A stretch of DNA of 64,000 bases from Pomphorhynchus laevis (lineage: Eukaryota > Acanthocephala > Palaeacanthocephala > Echinorhynchida > Pomphorhynchidae), in assembly GCA_012934845.2 (NCBI GenBank), contig WNNJ02003666.1:62001-126000 (forward strand), read 5' to 3'. Shown one piece after another: positions 55,925-64,000 of this stretch. The stretch's first letter is position 1. Every line of letters starts with the position of its first letter. The notes under the pieces are model-generated. The model worked only from the letters and a program-made list of their open reading frames with translations, was not told the origin of the DNA and ran no database searches. Both the position numbers and the translations under genes were made by a program.

Positions 55925-57631
55925 ATGCCTATCCTTTCTCTTGTACGTTCTGGCTTGGATAAAATGATTAACAACGCCGGAAATGGAATGAAATGCTTAC
56001 TAATGGATTCTGACACAGCTGACATAGTTAACATGGCATTCAACAAAACTGAACTAATTGCAAGACATATTTTCCTTTTCAATATCATTGATTCATCAGC
56101 ATTAGACCAGAGTGATGGTTCACGCGGTATTCATCGTTTTGCAGACATGAATTGCATTTGCTTCCTGCGAAAACAGACAACAAGTTTAGATGCGTTATGT
56201 AAGCATCTACGGACAGCTCGTTTTGGAAAATATTTTATCTATTTTAGTCAGTCTATTGAGCGAGTTGAAATTCGTCGATTGGCAGAATGTGATGTTAAGG
56301 AATGTGTTCAACTTTTAGATTTAATAAATATAGATTTCATTCCTATAAATAATAATGTATTCCTACCAAGTTTTCTGCAGTTTTCTTCTGACTCCGGCTA
56401 CCGGTGGAGAGACAATGTCCTTGATCAATGCCTTCAAAGTTTACTATCACTATTAGTATCTATGCAGAAATGTCCACAAATTCGTTACCAAAGCTCATCT
56501 CCAATGTGTACACTTTTAGCTGATCAATTATTTTTAAGGATAGGAAAAGAATCGGATCAGTTTCTGTTCGATATCGAGAATCCGTCAACTCTTCTAATCA
56601 TTGATAGACGTGAGGATCCAGTAACTCCAATTTTAAATCAATGGGTATACCAGGCTATGCTACATGAATTACTTGGAATACAGAAAAACCGAATATCAAC
56701 GGTGAATATAACAAGCGATGACCAATCTGTAATAAATGCTGCGACAGATATCGTTCTGAATTCTGCAGATGACGAATTTTACATGACAAATAAATACAAA
56801 AATTATGGAGAAATTGTAAAAGAGATTTTAAAGCTCCTTGATCAGTATCAAACACTTCATAGTAATAATACAAAAATCAAATCGTTAGCGGAAATGAAAC
56901 AGTTCATCGAAAACTATCCACAATTTTGTAAAATGTCGAAAACAGTTAGCCAGCATATGACATTAATCAGTGAAATTTCCAGAATGGTAACAGAATATAA
57001 GCTTATGGCTTTATCTGAACTGGAGCAAATGATATCGTCTACACAAACTTTAGATCATACAATTTTAATTTCTAATATATTAACAATGCTTAGGGATTCT
57101 AAAGTCAGGGATATCGACGCAGTACGATTGGTTTCTCTGTATATACTTCGATATGAGAATGCTAATAGTAATGCTATATCGATGTTTAAGACGTATTTAC
57201 ACGATAACCGACGCGTTAGCAGCAAGTATATGGAATATTTGCAATGCTTGCTTAAGTATGGGGGGATACAGTTTCGACAAACAGATATTTTTAATGAAGA
57301 ATTCAGCTTTCGTAAAATGTACCACAAATCTACCACGAATGGTGATTCAAATAAATATTGCTTACATGTACCGTTTATAGTTCAGATAGCAGAGAAACTT
57401 CTCAATGGAAAGTTAGAAGAAAACAAATATCCATTTGTAAAGATAAAGTCTCCTTTAAAAGAACAAAAATCGTCTGAAATTATTATATTCGTTGTTGGTG
57501 GTCTGACATATGAAGAAATTTGCGCAATAAATACACGATTCCCAGAAGAGCCACCTAGGGTTCTGCTAGGATCTACGGGAATCCACAACTTTAGTCAATT
57601 TATTGATGAGGTGCTACTTGCCTCTAGTTAA
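55925..57631 (+). CDS. VPS45: Vps45, Sec1/Munc18-family vesicle-fusion regulator
   Basis: A 568-codon intact frame, ending TAA at 57629-57631. The ATG at 55925 is chosen because the first residues (MPILSLVRSGLDKMI, then GMKCLLMD) fall in register with known Vps45 proteins; a TTG six bases upstream is not needed. Key SM-family blocks: IDRREDPVTPILNQW followed by YQAMLHELLGI (about residues 226-252) and IIIFVVGGLTYEEICAIN (about 518-535). Length equals the usual 560-570 residues. Vps45 binds Tlg2/syntaxin-16-type SNAREs and promotes fusion at trans-Golgi and endosomal membranes; it is peripheral and cytosolic. There are no introns in the reading frame. The nearest neighbours are LINE remnants. 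Confidence 0.95.
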   Translation: MPILSLVRSGLDKMINNAGNGMKCLLMDSDTADIVNMAFNKTELIARHIFLFNIIDSSALDQSDGSRGIHRFADMNCICFLRKQTTSLDALCKHLRTARFGKYFIYFSQSIERVEIRRLAECDVKECVQLLDLINIDFIPINNNVFLPSFLQFSSDSGYRWRDNVLDQCLQSLLSLLVSMQKCPQIRYQSSSPMCTLLADQLFLRIGKESDQFLFDIENPSTLLIIDRREDPVTPILNQWVYQAMLHELLGIQKNRISTVNITSDDQSVINAATDIVLNSADDEFYMTNKYKNYGEIVKEILKLLDQYQTLHSNNTKIKSLAEMKQFIENYPQFCKMSKTVSQHMTLISEISRMVTEYKLMALSELEQMISSTQTLDHTILISNILTMLRDSKVRDIDAVRLVSLYILRYENANSNAISMFKTYLHDNRRVSSKYMEYLQCLLKYGGIQFRQTDIFNEEFSFRKMYHKSTTNGDSNKYCLHVPFIVQIAEKLLNGKLEENKYPFVKIKSPLKEQKSSEIIIFVVGGLTYEEICAINTRFPEEPPRVLLGSTGIHNFSQFIDEVLLASS

Positions 57632-58245
57632 AGTCGACACTAAATTATTTTTCTTTAGTCTGTTGTAGAGAATATTTTCTATTTTGACCTAATTATTTAA
57701 TTATTTTAAGTTAATACGTTTTGGATAATTTCTTTTAAATAATCCAAAAATTATATTTTTAAAAAACTATGTTCATTTCAAAATCAATTTGCCTAAATTG
57801 AATATAAAAATATAAAATTGGTTTAAAAATATATTTAAAACTGGATTGTTCAACGTTAATATTATGGTTAATATTTTGAAAAACTTTATTCGATATGTGA
57901 TATTCTTACTATCTCCAGTGTTTGTATAAAACAATATATAGCGTATTACAGACTATTTATAGACTATAAAAAATATTTTATTTTATCATAAAAAAATTAG
58001 TATAAGATAATAGTATTTCGGTGTAATTTTTGATATAATAGACGTAGAAATATAATTTATTATATTTTAGTAATAAATTATATTATTAAATATATTTATT
58101 AATTTTATTTATTTTAAATCAATAAAACGGTTAATTTAATAATTTAAATTAATTTTATATTTTTTATTGAATTTAAATAAAATTATATATGTAATTTAAC
58201 TAATAGTTTATTTTTAATTATATTAGCAATTATTATATAATATAA
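57632..58245. other. AT-rich DNA downstream of Vps45
   Basis: No gene recognised. The 3' untranslated region of Vps45 should start here; no clearly placed AATAAA was found close to the stop. Confidence 0.4.
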
Positions 58246-58440
58246 ATCATATCATATAACTGAGTTTACGTATTTTATACTATATATCAATAAAAATATA
58301 GATAAATAATAAATAATTATAAGATTTTATACAATTTATTTTCATATCAAGTTAAAATTTAAAATTGAAATTCAAAAAGTTAAGCTAATTTTTATGAACT
58401 TACTAATAAATAATTTACGATGTATTCGAATAATAAATAG
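58246..58440 (+). repeat. Repeat family A, diverged copy
   Basis: Words ATATAACTGAGTTTACGTAT, ATATCAAGTTAAAATTTAAA and TTACTAATAAATAATTTACG match the family A order. It lacks the GC-richer core. Confidence 0.6.
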
Positions 58441-58997
58441 AGAAAATATAAAATACTATATGATACTATATAATATTATAAAATATTATATGATACTATA
58501 ATACTATAAAATACTATATTTATTTAAATTTAATTTTTATCGGGTTCGTCGATTATCCTATGTAATTATTTAAATATTTTACACCGTATACTACTAGTTT
58601 ACTGCTACGTTGGCTGATATTGACAATTGAGATGCATAGTAAATCAAGTGCATTTGTTTTGAATATGCTAAAATATTTTAAGACTATATTAGTCTCCCAC
58701 AGATGTCAAAAGGCATGCATTACTTAACGTAGTAATGCATCACTATCGTACCCATCTTAATTTGTTCTAAGTTTTAATCGCATCAGCTTTACTATCAAAG
58801 CGGATAAAGTTGTCAACTATCTATTTGACATCTTTAAGATTTTATTTTTTAGTGCCGAACCTATTTTAATAATTATTATTAAGTTACAAGACTTTAGTCC
58901 TAGACTGATTTGCCAGTTTAATAGTAATAATCTTGACTAATTAAAATGAAAATGTCAATCCAAAGCACAAAAATGTATACATAATTCCGTTTTAAAA
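58441..58997. other. AT-rich spacer before T2
   Basis: Contains short ACTATAAAATACTATA-type repeats near 58450-58520. No gene. Confidence 0.4.
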
Positions 58998-59329
58998 TTT
59001 ATTATTAACCCATCCCTCTTCAATAATATCGATCAAGTATCCTTTATTCGTTTAAACAAATCCACTAAATCCAATCTTCTCAGTCCTCCACTCTTAAAAA
59101 TCGTTTTCTGACATAGTTCACATGCCTCTTCTGTACTCTCCCAACGCTTTAAACTTCTAACCACTTCATCTACTTGCCATATCTTTCCTGACCGCTCCCC
59201 TTCTGATATCGCCCAGCTCAATTTAGCTCGCATTGAGAAACATCGACGTGAAACAAACGGCGAGTCATCCTTATCTATACGTCAAATCAACGGAAATTTT
59301 CACGTTGTACACACAAGGCCAAAAATTCG

Positions 59330-62239
59330 ATGGCGTCCCATCTCTCCCCCTTGTCTTCTTCGCTAGTCAATCTCACTCCTAAGCATACTTTTCGTCTTAG
59401 TCTATTCAATACTCGCTCCATTCTTCATAAAGCTGATATGCTTCTCGATATCTTCGATCAATTATCTATCGATATTCTCTGCATTACCGAATCCTGGCAC
59501 TCTGACTCCGACGATCTTGCTATTCGTCGTCTATGTCGCTCTGGTTGTTCTCTAGTAGAATCAGCTCGTCAAATTGCATATCATACATCTACTGCTTCTA
59601 ACCATGGCGGTATTGTTGCCATTGCTCGTCACCCAATGTCTTTACGTAAAATCAACGTTAACATCCGTTACACTTCGTTCGAATTACTCATATGCAGATT
59701 ATCAACGCCTTTCCCTCTGGAACTTGTGATTGTATACCGTCCAGGTTCAGTTGCCCCATCACGTATCTTCTTTAACGACCTTGCAGATCTTATGTCTCGT
59801 TGTTTATTGTCTTATACTCCTTCTTTTGTTCTCGGTGACTTTAACATTCGTCTTGATCGCCCGTCTGACTCTGACTCTATCACTTTAACTAATCTTTTTT
59901 CTGATTTTAACTATAAATTACTTTTAACAAGCCCAACTCATATCCTCGGCGGTGCTCTCGACATCATTGCTATCCCTAACTGCTTCAATGACTATACTTC
60001 CTTGTCAATTACTGATCCTGGTTTGTCCGATCATTTCCTTGTCACTCTTACTATTACTCGTCCCCATCATCCTTCTCCGCCTCCACCATTATCCACACCA
60101 AGTTGACCCTGGAAGCTTCTCGATATCCCTATTCTCTGCACAGCCTTACTCAATTCTTCACTCTTTTCACTTCCTCTTAACTATCTATCTCCCGATGATC
60201 TCTGCATTCTGTTTGATTCTAAACTTACGTCGATCCTCAATAACCTTCTGCCTAGTCGACTTCGACGTTCCCAGCGCTTGCGCCATACTCCCTGGTTCAA
60301 TTCTGAATGTAGTCTTTCTAAGCGTCGACTCCGTCACTCTTTTCGTATATATAAACGCTTTCTTAAACGTTCTCCCAACTCACTCCCTCCAAATCTTCGT
60401 GATTCCTACTTTTCTCAACGCCGTTCATATCTCATTCTTATACGTACTAAACGTACTCTCTTTTGGCGAAATCAACTCGAGTCATCTTCCAACTCTAAAT
60501 CTCATTGGAAAATCTTAAACTCAATTCTTTCACGATCATCTACCCCTTGTAATATAAATCCTGATGAATTTTCTTCTTATCTACAAACTAAGCTATCTAA
60601 TTTACTTTCCCTACTACCCATAGCCCCCTTGTACCCACTCTTCTCTTTAAATGCTTTCCTCCCATAACTATTCCACCTTCTTCCCGTTTCGTCTGATGAA
60701 GTTTCTTCGGTTCTGCTGTTATTACCTAATAAAACCTCTCCTTCTGACCCAATTCCCACTCACTTGCTTAAAAATATCTGCTCTTCTATCTGACCCTTCC
60801 TAACCACATTGTTCAACTCGTCCATCAGTAGCCGTACATTTCCTTCCATCTGGAAATGCGCCACTGTTCGTCCTCTCATCAAAAAGCAATCTCTTGACTC
60901 TTCACTACCATCTTCGTACCGTCCTATTTCACTTCTCCCAACTCATTCTAAACTCCTTGAGCGTCTCGTTCTTAAGCAAGTTAATATATACATCTTTTCC
61001 TCTAACTTATTTCCTCCCTTCCAAGCCGCTTTTTGTTCTAATTACTCTACCGAAATTGCATGTCTTAAAGTTTATAACGACTTACTCATATCGCGCGATC
61101 ATAAATTATGTAGTATCATAGTTTCTCTTGATCTATCGTCTGCTTTTGACATCGTCGATCACTCGATTCTTCTCCATCGCCTTCGTCATGATTATGGCTT
61201 CTCTTTACCCACTGTATCATGGTTTTCTTCATATCTATCAAACCGTACATTTCGCGTCTATTCTAACTCTTCTCTCTCCAATTCTTCGTCCATTCCGTCC
61301 AGTGTTCCACAAGGCTCCGTATTAGGACCTATGCTTTTCTCTCTTCTTCTTGGTGATTTGTCTTCGATTTCTCATAAATTTAACTTCCATGTTATGCAAT
61401 ATGCTGATGACATTCTCATCTATGCTCATGCACCTGTTTATCGTATTCACGATCTTAGTGTTTCTGCTTCCGACTGTCTTGTCTCAATTTCCAATCATAT
61501 TTCTTCCCTTCGCCTTTCTCTGAATCCTGATAAATCCAAAATTATGTGGATCCTACCTCAACGCCTCGGCTTCGAACCTCCCTCCGTATCATTAAATTCT
61601 ACAATTATTCCTATCGTTGATAATCTCGTTTTCCTAGGCTTCCATTTTGACAACCGACTTTCACTTAAACCTTTCGTTAGAGATAAAGTACGCTCATCTA
61701 CCTTGATACTCCGCAACCTCCGTCAAGTTCGTAGATTGATCGATTTCCCTTCTTGTATGACTCTAATATCTTCTCTCCTTTTTTCTAGACTCGATTATTG
61801 TCTTAGTCTATTTTCCAACTCACCTAAATCCACTCTTCTTCCCCTACAACGCATCGTCAACGCAGCCGTCCGAATTCTCCTCCGTCTTCGTCGTTTTGAT
61901 CATACATCCTACCATCTTGCTTTTCTCGATTTGCCTACAATTTATTGTCGTGTTCAAATTCGTCTTCTTATCGTTGCTTTCCGCCTTGTAACTCTTCATA
62001 CCCCTTCATTTCTCAATCTTCCTTTTCTTGATAATTCTCGTCCTGTTTACTGTTCCTTGCGTTCCTGTAATTCCCTTCTTTTACATGTCCCAAACTACTC
62101 TACCTCCTTTGGACTCCGCTCCTTCATTGTGGCTGCTGCTCTATCGTGGAACCATATGCCCATTCATATACGCCAATCAACTTCCTTGTCGTGCTTCAAA
62201 CGACAAATCCGATCCCATTTAAACAATTTATCTACTTGA
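59330..62239 (+). pseudogene. T2 ORF2 (endonuclease-RT) with three nonsense codons
   Basis: One frame of about 970 codons. Endonuclease: RLSLFNTRSILHKADML, ILCITESWHSDSDD, GGIVAIARHP, VIVYRPGS, FVLGDFNIRLD and LSDHFLV, so the APE motifs are all present. RT: SYRPISLLPTHSKLLERL, SLDLSSAFDIVDHS, SVPQGSVLGPMLFSLLL, MQYADDILIYAHAP (YADD at 61400-61411), LNPDKSKIMWILP and LHVPNYSTSFGLRS. The stops are TGA 60104, TAA 60665 and TGA 60791; T1 has Arg, Glu and Ser codons there, so each is a simple point change. No frameshift was seen. RT-catalysed nuclear insertion would be its role. It is inactive as read. Confidence 0.9.
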
Positions 62240-62255
62240 CTTTTTCATTTTTGTT

Positions 62256-62293
62256 TGTGGACTTGTAAGCGTACAGCTTGTACGCATTTGCCA
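62256..62293 (+). promoter_or_regulatory. T2 3'-end hairpin with compensatory change
   Basis: Outer GTGG/CCAC and inner GCGTAC/GTACGC around AGCTT. The inner fifth pair is A-T here but G-C in T1, so pairing is kept while sequence changes. Confidence 0.65.
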
Positions 62294-62329
62294 CATTAAA
62301 TAAATTTGTATTATTATTATTCTTAGGCC

Positions 62330-63080
62330 ACCAGAAGCTAGTGTAGTATCACAAAATACAAAAAAGCACAAAAGAAGACAAAGAAACAAACCTGAAGGGT
62401 TGAGATTCACAGTACCTTCTTCATAAACATTATTTTTAACTTCGTCCGCACTATTTTCATTGCAAAGTTATTCCATTCCTTGGTAACTCTGTCCACCAGG
62501 GTGTTGAGGCCTTTCAAACGCCTGCAAACCCGATTAATAGTTAATTCATGTACTAGTTTACGAGGTTCCGTCCGCGAAGAAAACAAAATGAATTTCACTT
62601 ATTGGACCATTAACAGCCTTCCATGTGACTTCAAGATCTTTCATTCTTCGTATAAGAAACATGGGCTTTATATTTAAGAGCGATAAGCGGTCATGGTAGG
62701 GGAGGTCCCGTACACTTGTAATACATTTGGTTGCTTTTCTGAGCCCTCTCTATCTGAAGATCTTCCTTTCTAGTTATTAGAGGCGACACTTCGGAGCAAT
62801 ACATTATTATGTTTCTAACATAAGCGTTGATCAGGAATGGAAAGTTTTCTACAGTGAGATGAAAAAGCATCTCCTGATAACACCGAATATTCTCAAAGCC
62901 TTAGAACAAATCGCGTTAGTGTTCATTTTCCTTTTTATGTTGTTTGAAAGAATTATTCCCAAATCATTGATGTGGTCAACAAGAGGTAAAACGTCAGAAC
63001 CGATGAAATAGCGAGGATCGTCGTATTTATGGCTAATGTGCGTTGAGGTACATTGAAGTTCCTGTCCAAGCTTTTTTATT
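62330..63080 (-). pseudogene. LINE RT C-terminal relic
   Basis: Minus-strand readings NFPFLINAYVRNIIMYCSEV, ITRKEDLQIERAQKSNQ and DRVTKEWNNFAMKIVRTKLK follow the order (AY-x-R-x-L-x-YGSEVW, the IE-x-VQ helix, W-N-x-F) of the C-terminus of CR1/L2-type ORF2. Several stops. The RT core is not seen. Confidence 0.55.
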
Positions 63081-63177
63081 TTTCTATTAAATAATTGTTA
63101 CATCTAAATCTATGAGTTGGTTAAAATCTAAAATAGCTCTACAAAATCAGTATGTAAGCATTTAATAAAAAAGATTT

Positions 63178-64000
63178 ATTTTAACGTGGCAAATGCGTGC
63201 CAACGCACGCTTACATGACAACAACAAAACAAAAATGTAAATCCTGTGTCGAGAAGTTGTGAACGGAGGAGGTGTTTGAATGTGATAAAGGAGGGAGCGC
63301 GGCGGACGTCGAGAGGGAGTTGATTCCAGGCGAGTGAGGCGGCGACGAGGAAGGATCGGAGACCATAGTTGTCGGAGTAATTGGGAACGTGTAGTAAGAG
63401 GGTATGACGGAAACGCAGCAATAGCGAGTTGGAACGAGTGTCGTCTAATAAAGGAAGGTTGATGAACGATGGGGAGCCGACAGCGATGAGACGAAAAGTT
63501 ACTAGAAGAAGGCGGAGTTTGTTGCGGATGGTTAGCCTGGAGAGTTGGGCAAGATATGTGGATATGTAGTCGAAGCGACGGAGACGAAAGACCACTCGAA
63601 CGGCGGAGTTGATTATGCGTTGTAGGGGTAGGATGATGGATTTTGTAGAATTGGTGAAAAGGCTAAGGCAGTAATCGATCTTAGGGAAAAGAAGCGATGA
63701 AAGAAGAAACACAAGAACGGAAGTCGATAAGGGGGTGGATACGGTGGATGTCACGGAGAATTAAGGTAGACGAGCGGACCTTATCACGGACGATGGGTTT
63801 AAGGGAAAGGTGATCATCGAAATGGAAGCCTAAGAAAGTGAGATTGTGTACTATGGGGATGATCAATGAGGCAAAAGATACAGTTGGAGGAGATATGTTT
63901 GGTTTACGGGGGAGGATCCACATTATTTTAGACTTGTCGGGGTTTAGAACGAGATGGAGATTGACGAGACGTTCGTTGATAGAAGAAATACAGTTGGAGG
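63178..64000 (-). mobile_element. T1-type LINE 3' part, continues past the window edge
   Basis: Encodes MWILPRKPNISPPTVSFASL and the ORF2 C-terminus as in the 22.2-kb copy, with the same one-base loss after LIDFRSC. The last ~295 bases (63706-64000) look identical to 22763-23057, while the 3' ~500 bases differ at many positions. The hairpin's outer CCAC is changed to CAAC. Confidence 0.85.

Larger units (their letters stand above)
58998..62320 (+). mobile_element. T2 LINE, 5'-truncated, well preserved
   Basis: Begins within ORF1 (FIRLNKSTKSNLLSPPL), carries the complete ORF2 and ends with the 3' hairpin (62256-62293), AAATAAATTTG and a TTATTATTATT tail. ORF1 stops at 59364-59366, overlapping the ORF2 start (59330) by 37 bases. 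It is a sister subfamily of T1, with the same ORF overlap, the same LHVPNYS C-terminus and the same 3' structure. Confidence 0.9.

Overview
The window is AT-rich nuclear DNA from a eukaryote, most likely an invertebrate animal. Three things point there: a complete Vps45 gene of the Sec1/Munc18 family, several animal-type LINE families (RTE/BovB-like, CR1/Jockey-like with APE endonuclease, and a family with an N-terminal Cys cluster and a C-terminal nuclease-like domain), and polyadenylation-type signals with no bacterial gene spacing. I cannot name the phylum. The RTE resembles copies I associate with worms, but that is weak evidence.

Only two host genes look intact. One is a 206-codon single-pass membrane protein of unknown function at 2530-3150. 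The other is a single-exon Vps45 at 55925-57631. Two other pieces could come from host genes: a Ser/Asp-rich open frame at 21578-22173 and a broken acidic frame at 45417-45769 (minus).

1-21 kb is AT-rich and repeat-rich. It holds a foldback (MITE-like) element at 46-210, a six-copy satellite of about 359 bp (4877-6866), a 5'-truncated RTE with a very long target-site duplication (7128-7884), a decayed reverse transcriptase whose GVPMG motif has become a minisatellite (11617-12650), remains of LINEs, and dispersed families A and B.

21-31 kb is a LINE pile-up: a 4-kb 'T' element on the minus strand, itself hit by an antisense T 3' end, followed by two head-to-tail CR1-like elements on the plus strand. 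33-41 kb holds the two best-preserved elements. The first is a 967-codon reverse transcriptase ORF with a Cys-rich N-terminus and a nuclease-like C-terminus (33493-36396). The second is a nearly full-length CR1-like element on the minus strand (36840-41100), disabled by point changes and by a 145-bp inverted piece of itself.

43-54 kb is a graveyard of the same families: three relics of the 967-codon family plus T fragments. These relics show which residues the better copy has lost. 59-62.3 kb is a T-family element (T2) whose 2.9-kb ORF2 is broken by only three nonsense codons. The window ends inside another T copy.

I did not find an obviously new cellular system. The strongest new-looking signals are a covarying 3' hairpin shared by the T families, the self-inverted insertion in the CR1-like element, the paired motif lesions in the 967-codon ORF, and the RT-motif minisatellite.
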